The notes under the pieces are model-generated. The model saw only the letters and a program-made list of their open reading frames with translations, ran no database searches and was not told the origin of the DNA. From the NCBI RefSeq assembly GCF_018614655.1, contig NZ_JAGGOG010000004.1:62001-126000 (forward strand): DNA of 64,000 nucleotides, given 5' to 3'. The position numbers and the translations under genes are program-made. This document shows positions 47,415 through 59,592 of the stretch, one piece after another. The first letter of the stretch is position 1. Each line of letters starts with the position of its first letter. The DNA comes from Pseudomonas fluorescens. Lineage in GTDB: Bacteria; Pseudomonadota; Gammaproteobacteria; Pseudomonadales; Pseudomonadaceae.

Positions 47415-49465
47415 GTGCTCAAGATTTCCTGGTTGAACTGGGCACCGAAGAGCTGCCACCCAAGGCACTGAACACCCTGGCCGATGCATTCCTGGCCGGG
47501 ATCGAAAAGGGCCTGCAAACCGCCGGCCTGAAGTTCGAAGCGAAGAAAGTCTACGCCGCGCCACGTCGCCTGGCCGTGTTGCTCACCGCGCTGGAAACCC
47601 AGCAGCCGGACCGCAGCATCAACCTCGACGGCCCGCCACGCCAGGCGGCCTTCGATGCCGAAGGCAATCCGACACAGGCTGCCCTTGGTTTTGCCAAGAA
47701 GTGCGGCGTCGAGCTGAGCGAAATCGACCAGAGCGGCCCAAAGCTGCGTTTCAGCCAGGTCATCAAGGGCAAGCCAACCGCCAGCCTGTTGCCGACCATC
47801 GTCGAAGACTCCCTGAACGACCTGCCTATCCCTAAGCGCATGCGCTGGGGTGCTCGCAAGGAAGAGTTCGTGCGTCCGACCCAGTGGCTGGTGATGCTGC
47901 TCGGTGACCAGGTCATCGATTGCACCATCCTCGCTCAGAAGGCTGGCCGTGACTCCCGTGGTCACCGCTTCCACCATCCGGAAAGCGTACGCATCACTGC
48001 GCCCGCCAACTACCTCAACGACCTGCGTGCCGCTTACGTGCTGGCCGACGCCAACGAGCGTCGCGAGCTGATCAGCAAGCGCACCGAAGAGCTGGCCCGT
48101 CTGCAGGAAGGCACCGCCATTGTGCCGCCAAGCCTGCTGGACGAAGTGACCGCGTTGGTCGAGTGGCCGGTGCCGCTGGTGTGCTCGTTCGAAGAGCGTT
48201 TCCTCGATGTGCCGCAAGAAGCGCTGATCACCACCATGCAGGACAACCAGAAGTATTTCTGCCTGCTGGACGCCGATGGCAAGTTGCTGCCGCGCTTTAT
48301 CACCGTGGCCAACATCGAAAGCAAGGACCCACAGCAGATCATCGCCGGTAACGAAAAAGTCGTTCGCCCGCGCCTGACCGACGCCGAGTTCTTCTTCAAG
48401 CAAGACAAGAAGCAGAAGCTGGAAGACTTCAACCTGCGCCTGCAAAACGTGGTGTTCCAGGAAAAACTGGGCAGCGTCTACGACAAGGCTGTACGGGTTT
48501 CCAAGCTGGCCGCCTACATCGCGCCACGCATTGGCGGTGACGCCGCTTGGGCGGCACGTGCAGGCCTGCTGTCCAAGTGCGACCTGGCCACCGAGATGGT
48601 CGGCGAGTTCCCGGAGATGCAAGGTGTTGCCGGTTACTACTACGCCCTCAATGACGGGGAGCCACAAGATGTCGCCCTGGCCCTGAACGAGCAGTACATG
48701 CCGCGCGGCGCTGGCGCCGAACTGCCAACCACCCTCACCGGTGCGGCCGTGGCCATCGCTGACAAGCTGGATACCCTGGTGGGTATTTTCGGCATCGGCA
48801 TGCTGCCTACCGGCAGCAAAGACCCGTACGCCCTGCGTCGCGCGGCCCTGGGCGTGCTGCGCATCCTGATCGACAAAAAACTCGACCTCGACCTGACCCA
48901 GGCCGTGGTGTTTGCGGTCGGCCAGTTCGGTACCAAGGTCAAGCAAGCCGGCCTGGCCGAGCAAGTGCTGGAGTTCGTGTTCGACCGTCTGCGTGCCCGT
49001 TACGAAGACGAAGGCGTGGACGTGTCGGTGTACCTGTCGGTGCGTGCCCTGCAACCCGGTTCGGCGCTGGACTTCGATCAGCGCGTACAGGCCGTACAGG
49101 CCTTCCGCAAATTGCCGGAAGCCGGTGCCCTGGCCGCCGTGAACAAGCGTGTGTCGAACCTGCTGAGCAAGGCCGACAACCTCGGCAATGCCGAAGTCGA
49201 CCCGGGCCTGTTTGCCGATGCCAAGGAGTTCTCCCTGAACTCGGCCATCGCCAAGGCGGAAAACGCCGTGAAGCCGCTGATTGCCGAGCGCAATTACGCC
49301 GAAGCACTGGCACGCCTGGCCAGCTTGCGTGAACCGGTGGATGCGTTCTTCGAAGCCGTGATGATCAACGCCGAAGACGCGGGTGTGCGGAAAAATCGCT
49401 ACGCCATGCTGGCGCGCCTGCGTGGGTTGTTCATCAACATCGCTGACATTTCCGTGCTGGGCTGA
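47411..49465 (+). CDS. glyS: Glycyl-tRNA synthetase beta subunit
   Basis: The 684-residue beta chain for tRNA binding. The start [19 protein letters not shown] and the HD-like and anticodon-binding C-terminal regions are standard. The start overlaps the glyQ stop. gmhB follows after 2 bp, so glyQ-glyS-gmhB (and perhaps plsC) form one unit. Confidence 0.97.
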   Translation: MSAQDFLVELGTEELPPKALNTLADAFLAGIEKGLQTAGLKFEAKKVYAAPRRLAVLLTALETQQPDRSINLDGPPRQAAFDAEGNPTQAALGFAKKCGVELSEIDQSGPKLRFSQVIKGKPTASLLPTIVEDSLNDLPIPKRMRWGARKEEFVRPTQWLVMLLGDQVIDCTILAQKAGRDSRGHRFHHPESVRITAPANYLNDLRAAYVLADANERRELISKRTEELARLQEGTAIVPPSLLDEVTALVEWPVPLVCSFEERFLDVPQEALITTMQDNQKYFCLLDADGKLLPRFITVANIESKDPQQIIAGNEKVVRPRLTDAEFFFKQDKKQKLEDFNLRLQNVVFQEKLGSVYDKAVRVSKLAAYIAPRIGGDAAWAARAGLLSKCDLATEMVGEFPEMQGVAGYYYALNDGEPQDVALALNEQYMPRGAGAELPTTLTGAAVAIADKLDTLVGIFGIGMLPTGSKDPYALRRAALGVLRILIDKKLDLDLTQAVVFAVGQFGTKVKQAGLAEQVLEFVFDRLRARYEDEGVDVSVYLSVRALQPGSALDFDQRVQAVQAFRKLPEAGALAAVNKRVSNLLSKADNLGNAEVDPGLFADAKEFSLNSAIAKAENAVKPLIAERNYAEALARLASLREPVDAFFEAVMINAEDAGVRKNRYAMLARLRGLFINIADISVLG

Positions 49466-49467
49466 TC

Positions 49468-50004
49468 ATGTTGAAACTGCTGATTCTCGATCGGGACGGA
49501 GTGATCAATTATGACTCCGACGCTTACATCAAGTCGGTGGAGGAGTGGATTCCACTGCCCGGCTCGGTCGAGGCCATCGCGCAGTTGAGCAAGGCCGGCT
49601 GGACGGTGGCAGTCGCCACCAACCAGTCCGGCATTGCCCGCGGCTACTACGACATCGCCACCCTGGACGCCATGCATGCGCGTTTGCGCACGTTGGTGGC
49701 AGAGCAGGGCGGTGAGTTGGGGCTGGTGGTTTACTGCCCTCACGGGCCGGATGAGGGCTGCGCATGCCGCAAGCCCAAACCGGGCATGCTAAAAACCATT
49801 GCCGAATATTACAATGTGCCGTTGACTGGCCTATGGTTCGTCGGGGACAGTCTCGGTGACTTGGAGGCGGCCAAGGCCGTCGACTCACAGCCCGTTTTGG
49901 TAAAAACCGGGAAAGGCGAAAAGACCCAGGGTAAAACCCTGCCGGTAGGCACCTTGATTTTTGACGATCTGGCGGCCGTTGCCGCAGAACTTATCAACAA
50001 CTAG
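49468..50004 (+). CDS. gmhB: D-glycero-beta-D-manno-heptose 1,7-bisphosphate 7-phosphatase
   Basis: A 178-residue HAD phosphatase of LPS heptose synthesis. The nucleophile and acid are D8 and D10 in ILDRDGVINYDSD; the zinc loop is CPHGPDEGCACRKP, diagnostic for GmhB/HisB-N; the last motif is FVGDSLGDLEAA. It lies 2 bp after glyS. Confidence 0.94.
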   Translation: MLKLLILDRDGVINYDSDAYIKSVEEWIPLPGSVEAIAQLSKAGWTVAVATNQSGIARGYYDIATLDAMHARLRTLVAEQGGELGLVVYCPHGPDEGCACRKPKPGMLKTIAEYYNVPLTGLWFVGDSLGDLEAAKAVDSQPVLVKTGKGEKTQGKTLPVGTLIFDDLAAVAAELINN

Positions 50005-50088
50005 CAGCCCTTCTGACTTCCTGACCAAGGACTGTTCGGGAGCGCGCTTTTAACAGGCGGGCGTAGCCCCGCAACGGTAAATGCCGCC

Positions 50089-50859
50089 ATGTCGATTTTG
50101 CAGGCCATCAGAACCTTCTTCTTTTACCTGCTGTTGGGCACCAGTTCGTTTCTCTGGTGCACCCTGAGCTTTTTTATCGCGCCTTTTTTGCCGTTCAAGG
50201 CACGCTATCGTTTCATTAATGTCTTTTGGTGCCGCTGCGCGTTGTGGCTGACCAAGGTGTTCCTGAATATTCGTTTCGAGATCAAGGGCGCCGAAAACGT
50301 CCCGGACCAGCCTTGCGTAATTCTGTCCAACCACCAAAGCACCTGGGAAACCTTCTTCCTGTCTGCCTACTTCTCACCGCTGAGCCAGGTGCTCAAGCGT
50401 GAGTTGCTGTACGTGCCGTTCTTCGGCTGGGCCATGGCCATGTTGCGACCGATCGCCATCGACCGCGACAACCCCAAGGCAGCGCTCAAGCATGTGGCAA
50501 AGAAAGGTGATGAGCTGCTCAAGGACGGGGTGTGGGTACTGATCTTCCCGGAAGGTACGCGTGTACCGTATGGCACCGTTGGCAAGTTCTCGCGCGGTGG
50601 TACAGCGCTGGCAGTCAATGCCAATCTGCCCGTGCTGCCGATTGCCCACAACGCCGGCAAGTTCTGGCCGAAGAGTGGTTGGGCCAAACGTGCGGGCACC
50701 ATCACCGTAGTGATCGGCGAACCGATGTATGCCGAAGGCGAAGGGCCGAGAGCCATTGCGGCGCTCAATGACCGCGCTGCAGCATGGAATGAGGCCCAAC
50801 AACGGGCCATGGGTTCATTGCCTCCGCTGCCTGTTGAAATTGATTCGGCGGCAATTTGA
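50089..50859 (+). CDS. plsC: 1-acyl-sn-glycerol-3-phosphate acyltransferase
   Basis: A 256-residue membrane acyltransferase making phosphatidic acid. An N-terminal hydrophobic region (FFFYLLLGTSSFLWC) is followed by the HX4(D/E) box in LSNHQSTWETFF and the substrate-binding FPEGTRVPYG. This locus is called lptA in P. aeruginosa. It lies 84 bp after gmhB and is followed by a bidirectional terminator. Confidence 0.95.
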   Translation: MSILQAIRTFFFYLLLGTSSFLWCTLSFFIAPFLPFKARYRFINVFWCRCALWLTKVFLNIRFEIKGAENVPDQPCVILSNHQSTWETFFLSAYFSPLSQVLKRELLYVPFFGWAMAMLRPIAIDRDNPKAALKHVAKKGDELLKDGVWVLIFPEGTRVPYGTVGKFSRGGTALAVNANLPVLPIAHNAGKFWPKSGWAKRAGTITVVIGEPMYAEGEGPRAIAALNDRAAAWNEAQQRAMGSLPPLPVEIDSAAI

Positions 50860-50986
50860 ATTTCTGTGGATAACCTGTGTACGGCTTGTTGGCGAATTGG
50901 CGTTTTTATCTCATAACTTTCTGATTTAATTACATATTTCTCAAGCTCATAAAACAACGAAAAAGGTGCATAAGTTTTTTACGCAT

Positions 50987-51016
50987 AAAAAAACCGGCTC
51001 TCGCAGCCGGTTTTTT
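50987..51016. terminator. Bidirectional intrinsic terminator
   Basis: An 8-bp stem AACCGGCT/AGCCGGTT (50992-50999, 51005-51012) with a five-base loop, an A run on the left and a T run on the right. It separates plsC from the convergent histidine kinase gene. Confidence 0.92.
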
Positions 51017-51041
51017 ATGCACAGGTAAAAAGCGTGCCAAC

Positions 51042-53345
51042 TCACTCGGTCCACAACGGCAATTGCAGGCTGAATGTGGTGCCTTTCCCTACCTCACTCT
51101 CACACTCGACACGTCCGCCATGGCGGTCCACTACCGCCTTGACCATGGTCAACCCCAACCCCAAGCCTTCGCTGCCTTGGGACGACGCAAAGCGCCGGTA
51201 CTGACCAAACAAGACAGGCAAGTCCTCCGGGGCAATACCAGGGCCCTGATCGCTGATTCGACATGTCAGCCACTCGCCAGCACACCTTAGGCTCAACGTT
51301 ACCGTGGTCCCGGGCGGGCTGTATTTGACCGCGTTCTCCAGCACGTTGAACAGAGCACGAGTCAGCAGCGATTGATCCGCCGAGACCATTTCTTCACCGG
51401 CCTCATCCAGGTCGTGAACCAAGTGGATACCCTTGAGTTGGGCAATTAGCGCCACTTGATCAAACGCGTCGAGCACGAGCATGGCGAACAGACTGGGCTG
51501 GAACTGATAGCCATCGGATTCAGCCTTGGCCAGTTGGACAAATGATTCAGTAAGGCTCAGCGCCCGTCGTACCTGCTGTTCGATCTGGGCAAATACTGGC
51601 GCGGCGCCTGGGGATTCGTGGCGCTGGACATCCAGCAAGGCCAAGATCGCCGAGTGGGGTGCGCGCAGGTCATGGGACAGAAAGCGCAACAGGGTTTCCC
51701 GTTGCTGCTGGGCATCACGCTCGATACTCAAGTCCGTCATGCTCAGCAGCCAGCCCAGGGCCACATCACCGTCTGCCTGCCGCAAGGGGGCCAGGTCCAG
51801 GCGGAGGCTGCGTTGTTGGGTGTCACGAAACTCGACGAGTTCCAATGTCGACAACGAAGGACGAAGGCCATCCTGCAGCGGCGGATACCCCAATTCAGCC
51901 AGTTGTCCGAGCAGGTTTTCGGCAATCAACTCATTACCAAACACGTCTCGGGCAATCCGGTTGGCCAGCAGGATGTTCCCCACCGGGTCGGTGATCAACG
52001 TGGCCACCGGCAAGCACTCCAAACCATCGGCCATGAAGCGACGGGTATCGCGGGTACGGCTGACGGCTTGTTCCAGGGCAAAGATCCGCCCTTGCAACAC
52101 ATCGCCCTTGCTGGCGGGCGCACGACGGCGTTCCGGCAGCACCTTGGGTTCGTTGTCCAGGCGGGCCAGTTCCCAGCCGAAATACGCCAGGATCACGCTC
52201 AGGCGGCGCCAGTTCCAGATCAGGTAGGCCAGCAGCAAGCCGATCAGACACGCTGCAGGCGACCACCAGCCACCCAAGCGCAACAAGCCCCAGGAACTGA
52301 GGAGGGTGACGCTCATGCAGCCCAAGGTCAGCCACAGTGCGTAGCGAGGGCGGAACAGCAGCAAACCCAGCAGCAGGGCCACCATGGCGGTGGCCATCAA
52401 CGCTGCCAGCCAACCGGGCAACACTACGATGCTGCGCTCTTGCAGAAGGCCGTTGAGGATGTTGGCCTGAATCTCGACGCCAGCAGTGGTGCCCACGCTG
52501 GCTGACAGCGGCGTGACATAGCGGTCGCCCATACCGGGCGCAGTGGCACCCACCAGAATCAGACGATCGCGCAAAATCTCAGGCGGAACCTCTCCGCGCA
52601 ACACGCTGACATAGGGGACGCTGGCAAAGCCGGCACTGGCATCAATGAAGGGAATCCGAATGGCATTCTCCCGCTGCCAATCGGCACGCTCCGATGGCTC
52701 GGACAAGCCCGGCATCGAGGTGTCCTGTCCAGCCAGTTCGAACGCCAGCCACGCCAATTGTGGCGTCATTTGGCCGGGTGGACCTTCACGCAAATAGAGG
52801 CTGCGAACAATCCCATCGCTGTCGGCTTCCACATTGATATGGCCAACACCCCGGGCACAATCACGCAGCGGCAACACGGGTTGGATCTGCGCTACAGGCT
52901 GGCCGTAGCGGGGCATCCCTTCACGAATCAGTGGCAGTAATACATTACCGGCGTTGCAGATAGCTTCGGCCAAACGTTGATCGTTGGCGGGCTCACGGGC
53001 CGGCTCGCTGAAAATCACATCAAACAGAATGCCTGCGGGTTTGGCAGCACTCAGGCGATCAATGAGGTCGGCGTGTACGCGCCGCGACCACGGCCACTGA
53101 CCCAGCTGTTTAAGGCTGCGGTCATCAATGGTCACCAGCAGAATGCGTGGATCAACCGATAAGGGGCTGAAGCGGCGGAGGCTGTCATACAGCAGGTTAT
53201 TGAGGGCAAGTCCCGGGCTGAGGGACAGGAATGCTGTCATGGGCAACAACAGAAGACTAATCCACAGCCACTCACGCACCAGGCCGTTGAACAGCCGCTG
53301 AGCCTGGGTCGGCTGGCGCTTCTCAGCCCTGCGCCACAGCCTCAC
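51042..53345 (-). CDS. CHASE2-domain sensor histidine kinase
   Basis: A 767-residue membrane sensor kinase. One membrane segment at about 26-44 leads into a periplasmic CHASE2 domain (about 50-305; LVTIDDRSLKQLGQWPWSRR, ILFDVIFSEP, LRDRLILVGATAPGMGD). Three membrane segments follow at about 312-378, then a PAS-like domain at about 435-540 (LPVATLITDPVGNILLANRI). The HisKA region has phospho-acceptor H558 (FLSHDLRAPHSA), and the HATPase has NVLENAVKYSPPG, ISDQGPGIA and GLGLGLTMVK. It lies 3 bp downstream of the FecR-domain gene, so the two are cotranscribed. The divergent OmpR-type regulator gene 1.9 kb away is its probable partner. The signal is unknown. Confidence 0.92.
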   Translation of the reverse strand: MRLWRRAEKRQPTQAQRLFNGLVREWLWISLLLLPMTAFLSLSPGLALNNLLYDSLRRFSPLSVDPRILLVTIDDRSLKQLGQWPWSRRVHADLIDRLSAAKPAGILFDVIFSEPAREPANDQRLAEAICNAGNVLLPLIREGMPRYGQPVAQIQPVLPLRDCARGVGHINVEADSDGIVRSLYLREGPPGQMTPQLAWLAFELAGQDTSMPGLSEPSERADWQRENAIRIPFIDASAGFASVPYVSVLRGEVPPEILRDRLILVGATAPGMGDRYVTPLSASVGTTAGVEIQANILNGLLQERSIVVLPGWLAALMATAMVALLLGLLLFRPRYALWLTLGCMSVTLLSSWGLLRLGGWWSPAACLIGLLLAYLIWNWRRLSVILAYFGWELARLDNEPKVLPERRRAPASKGDVLQGRIFALEQAVSRTRDTRRFMADGLECLPVATLITDPVGNILLANRIARDVFGNELIAENLLGQLAELGYPPLQDGLRPSLSTLELVEFRDTQQRSLRLDLAPLRQADGDVALGWLLSMTDLSIERDAQQQRETLLRFLSHDLRAPHSAILALLDVQRHESPGAAPVFAQIEQQVRRALSLTESFVQLAKAESDGYQFQPSLFAMLVLDAFDQVALIAQLKGIHLVHDLDEAGEEMVSADQSLLTRALFNVLENAVKYSPPGTTVTLSLRCAGEWLTCRISDQGPGIAPEDLPVLFGQYRRFASSQGSEGLGLGLTMVKAVVDRHGGRVECESEVGKGTTFSLQLPLWTE

Positions 53346-53348
53346 CGG

Positions 53349-54362
53349 TCAACCGCCGGAGGTCTGCGGTACACCCGTCGCGGGCGGGTAGTAGAAGATG
53401 TCGTAGACCCCGGTGGCTCCCTCCAACCCCTGTTCATCATAAGCAGACAAGCGCACGTGATAGAACGACGCTTTCAGCCCAGTGAAGCTCATTTGCGGCT
53501 TACTGGAGAAGTTTTCCTGCTTGATGTTCATGAACTCCTTATCGGTAGCGACCTGGGCCCGATAACGTTGAGCGCCCGGCAGCGGTCGCAGGAACAGGGT
53601 CCAGACTGGCGCGTCACCCTTCTGACCATCCTGGCCCACAAGGGTAGGAGGGTCCAGCAGCTCCACTGGCTTGAGCTCCCCTTGTTTCTTGAACACCAAC
53701 CCTTGGCGAGCCCCGACCTTCACTTCGCCCGCCACCGGACCGATCACCGGTTTCTTTTTAACGGACTTAGTGGTGGGCGGCGTCTGGTCACGATTGACCG
53801 CCACCTGCCCGTTGAGCACTTCGACCACCGATTGTTCGCCATCGTTGCGAACCCGGAAGTGCGTACCGCGTACACCCAATACGCCCACCGGGGTCACGAT
53901 CTGGAAACGGTCATAATCGCTGGCACGCTTGATCACATAGGCTTCGACCTGGCCCTGCTCAAGAATGACCTGAGGGACCGCCTGTTCCTCTACCAGGTGC
54001 AAGCGGACCTGGGAGTTGGAAGGCAGCACGATTCGCGAACCATCTCCCAGCAACAGGCTGACAAACGCCGAAGGAGAGGTTTTTACGCTCTCCTGCTCAT
54101 CAATGACCATGCCTTCCATCAGAACGCTCGGCACACCTTTGTCATCCAGTTTCCAGGCTTCGCCCGTCAGATGCTGGACGACGGCCGGCAACGGCTGCGC
54201 ACGACATAGCAGATTGTCATCAATGTAGGGCGCGCGAGGAAGAGCGGGGCGCGCAATGGCGGGCAGACTGGCTGCGCCCAGCGTAACGATCAGGCCTGAG
54301 CCCAACAGTGTGGAAAAGAGGTGGCGGTATCGGCAGGAAAAGAAGGTCATGGCGCTCATCAA
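53349..54362 (-). CDS. Periplasmic FecR-domain protein
   Basis: A 337-residue exported protein. A hydrophobic signal segment at about 15-36 (FSTLLGSGLIVTLGAASLPA) is followed by a FecR domain at about 90-195 (FVSLLLGDGSRIVLPSNSQV; FQIVTPVGVLGVRGTHFRV). A C-terminal fibronectin-III-like region runs at about 250-330 (LSAYDEQGLEGATGVYDIFY). It is upstream of and nearly touching the CHASE2 kinase gene, so it may present a signal to the periplasmic CHASE2 domain; this is inference. Upstream of the start, TCAGAAAGC occurs twice, 13 bp apart (54384 and 54397). A second ATG at 54350 is an alternative start. Confidence 0.87.
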   Translation of the reverse strand: MMSAMTFFSCRYRHLFSTLLGSGLIVTLGAASLPAIARPALPRAPYIDDNLLCRAQPLPAVVQHLTGEAWKLDDKGVPSVLMEGMVIDEQESVKTSPSAFVSLLLGDGSRIVLPSNSQVRLHLVEEQAVPQVILEQGQVEAYVIKRASDYDRFQIVTPVGVLGVRGTHFRVRNDGEQSVVEVLNGQVAVNRDQTPPTTKSVKKKPVIGPVAGEVKVGARQGLVFKKQGELKPVELLDPPTLVGQDGQKGDAPVWTLFLRPLPGAQRYRAQVATDKEFMNIKQENFSSKPQMSFTGLKASFYHVRLSAYDEQGLEGATGVYDIFYYPPATGVPQTSGG

Positions 54363-54506
54363 GATTCTAGTTCTAATGGGTCATCAGAAAGCACTTTCAG
54401 AAAGCGTCTTGCAGCAGGGAAGACCTTGAATACCGCCTACGATACCCGATGATGCATCGCACTCGATAGCCGTAATGTTCGGGGCGTGGGATCCACTGCA
54501 GAGGAT

Positions 54507-54522
54507 GACACGTCCCTGTGTC
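54507..54522. repeat. Short inverted repeat GACAC...GTGTC, copy 1
   Basis: GACACGTCCCTGTGTC, related to the sequence at 54620-54634; both lie upstream of the FecR gene in the gene-poor stretch. Confidence 0.5.
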
Positions 54523-54619
54523 GAATCCGGCCTTGTGTCCTGGTCCGGATATACATCGAAGAAGCACGGTCCTTCTCATCCCTCCGACAACAGTTCGTGG
54601 CGGACCTCGGACTGTGGTT

Positions 54620-54634
54620 GACACATCCTGTGTC
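54620..54634. repeat. Short inverted repeat GACACA...TGTGTC, copy 2
   Basis: GACACATCCTGTGTC is a perfect 6-bp stem with a TCC loop. A second hairpin (GGAGCG ... CGCTCC) follows at once. It is possibly an operator pair with copy 1. Confidence 0.5.
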
Positions 54635-54721
54635 GGAGCGCCTCCCGCGCTCCAATATGTGTGTCACTCAGCGGGAGAGAATTTACCTACAGCAGAGGTG
54701 CATCAGGGGAATCTGCAACAT

Positions 54722-54737
54722 TTGTTCAGATTCAACA
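54722..54737. repeat. 16-bp direct repeat, copy 1
   Basis: TTGTTCAGATTCAACA, with TGTT and AACA ends in dyad arrangement. It is identical to 55122-55137 and spaced exactly 400 bp from it. It sits 3 bp beyond the stop codon of the small minus-strand gene. Confidence 0.75.
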
Positions 54738-54740
54738 CCA

Positions 54741-54995
54741 CTAGAAGACCCAGCGCTGGTTCTCCTGAGTCACGCTGGCTCGCTGGAAGGACGAGCTCGC
54801 GAAGCCCATTCCATCGCCTGGTTCACTTAATGTCTGCCGCTGGTCAAACGGGGTAGGCGCCACTGCCGGGCTGGAGGCTCCTACCGTTTCGGTCCCCAGA
54901 CCCGCCGCAATCACCAACAAAACCATCCGCCCCCACACATTGACCCGCTCCATAACGATCGCTCGTCCCGACACAGCATAAAGCCTGATTGCCAT
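54741..54995 (-). CDS. Small predicted secreted protein
   Basis: An 84-residue open frame with AGGAAAAGGA five bases before ATG 54995. A membrane-targeting segment (MVLLVIAAGLGTETVGA, residues 24-40) is followed by a short Ser/Pro/Gln-rich mature part ending in QENQRWVF. GC-rich third positions match the neighbours. It lies between the FecR gene and the response-regulator gene and might be a regulated product or signal of that system. I do not recognise a family, and the n-region before the hydrophobic core is long for a signal peptide unless the internal ATG at 54953 is used. Confidence 0.55.
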   Translation of the reverse strand: MAIRLYAVSGRAIVMERVNVWGRMVLLVIAAGLGTETVGASSPAVAPTPFDQRQTLSEPGDGMGFASSSFQRASVTQENQRWVF

Positions 54996-55121
54996 TGATC
55001 CTTTTCCTGACGGTCTCGAGCCGGTATCTTCCCAGCTGGGTATTGATGATTTCCAACGGCTTAACGGCCATTTGATATCAGCGTACCTATAGATCCAGGG
55101 GGCTTGAGAATTTGGCGATAA

Positions 55122-55137
55122 TTGTTCAGATTCAACA
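55122..55137. repeat. 16-bp direct repeat, copy 2
   Basis: TTGTTCAGATTCAACA, identical to 54722-54737. It lies 78 bp before the response-regulator start and is followed by CTAGAATTTAC, where TAGAAT could be a -10 element. It is a candidate operator for the regulator gene. Confidence 0.75.
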
Positions 55138-55215
55138 GCTAGAATTTACGCATACAGCCCTTATCGAAACAGGCCGACAACTAGCCGCACTCTTCAAGAA
55201 GAAAGGACCCCTCCC

Positions 55216-55935
55216 ATGCGTGTCGCAATACTGGATGACGAACCTGCAGAATTACGGCGGGTGGAACAGACACTGCGACAAATCCCCACCGCCTCGGAAC
55301 AGCCATGGACGCTGCATTGCTTTGAGAGCGGTGAAGACCTACTGCGCCAACTGCGCCGTGAAACGTTCGACCTGTTGATCCTGGATTGGCAACTCCCTGA
55401 TTTAAGCGGTCTGGCGCTGTTGCGCTGGACGCGTGAGCACATGGAGGTACCACCCGCTGCCATCATGCTCACCAGCCGAGATGCCGAGAGCGATATCGTT
55501 CAGGCGCTGAACAGCGGCGCGGATGATTACGTCAGCAAGCCCTTTCGCCCCAACGAGCTCAAGGCTCGCGTGACAGCTGTCCTGCGACGCCACGGCTTGC
55601 AGAAGTCTGCCGCTGGCGAAGTACTCACCTTCAATGACCTGACATTCGATGACGCCGAGCTGACCGTCACTCGGGCCGGCAAGCCCATCAGCCTGACCGA
55701 GCGCGAGTACCGCTTGGCTCGCTGCCTGTTTGCTAACCTGGCGCGTCCGCTATCCCGGGAGTACCTCTATGAACGGTTCTGGACCCATGAAGAGATGGTG
55801 TCCTCACGCCCGCTGGATACGCATATCTATCGTCTGCGCAACAAACTGGGGCTTACCGCGGATAGGGGTTGGCAGTTGCTGACGATCTATGGATATGGGT
55901 ATCGGTTGGAGAGTGTGACGACCACTGACAACTGA
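55216..55935 (+). CDS. OmpR/PhoB-type response regulator
   Basis: A 239-residue regulator. The receiver domain (1-120) has the acidic pair D7-D8, phospho-acceptor D57 in LLILDWQLPD, T86 in MLTSRD and K108 in VSKPFRP. A winged-helix DNA-binding domain (about 130-235) follows, with LTEREYRLARCLFANLARPL and LDTHIYRLRNKLGL. It is encoded divergently from the FecR-CHASE2 kinase unit and is the only receiver gene nearby, so pairing with the kinase is likely. It converges with gyrB across a terminator. Confidence 0.93.
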   Translation: MRVAILDDEPAELRRVEQTLRQIPTASEQPWTLHCFESGEDLLRQLRRETFDLLILDWQLPDLSGLALLRWTREHMEVPPAAIMLTSRDAESDIVQALNSGADDYVSKPFRPNELKARVTAVLRRHGLQKSAAGEVLTFNDLTFDDAELTVTRAGKPISLTEREYRLARCLFANLARPLSREYLYERFWTHEEMVSSRPLDTHIYRLRNKLGLTADRGWQLLTIYGYGYRLESVTTTDN

Positions 55936-55947
55936 GACGTTTTTTGA

Positions 55948-55963
55948 TGTTCCACGTGGAGCA
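55948..55963. promoter_or_regulatory. parS centromere-like site
   Basis: TGTTCCACGTGGAGCA has one mismatch to the 16-bp ParB-binding palindrome TGTTCCACGTGGAACA. It lies in the intergenic gap between the response regulator and gyrB, about 6.5 kb from the origin. Confidence 0.8.
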
Positions 55964-55992
55964 TTTCTAAAAACCTCAATTCTCGTCCAATA

Positions 55993-56023
55993 AAAAAGGC
56001 CAACGCTAAGCGTTGGCCTTTTT
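55993..56023. terminator. Bidirectional intrinsic terminator
   Basis: A 14-bp stem with TAA loop (55993-56006 pairing with 56010-56023, core GGCCAACGC/GCGTTGGCC). A-rich and T-rich ends serve both the regulator gene and gyrB. Confidence 0.93.
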
Positions 56024-56046
56024 AGTTTTACCGGCTGAGAACCCGA

Positions 56047-59572
<3,526 letters not shown>

Positions 59573-59592
59573 CTAGCTTCTGCTGAACATGA

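Noticed and set aside
46380..47564. Upstream extension of the tag reading frame
   Set aside because: It runs antisense through glyQ. The true start at 46379 has a ribosome-binding site and the family N-terminus.
47324..49054. 576-codon minus-strand frame opposite glyS
   Set aside because: Antisense shadow of a highly conserved synthetase gene.
54486..54830. 114-codon plus-strand frame in the gene-poor stretch
   Set aside because: No ribosome-binding site, cysteine- and arginine-rich without pattern, and it overlaps the repeat motifs.
54844..55071. 75-codon minus-strand frame overlapping the small secreted-protein gene
   Set aside because: Weak ribosome-binding site and glycine-rich tail typical of an out-of-frame reading; the overlapping frame at 54741-54995 is better supported.
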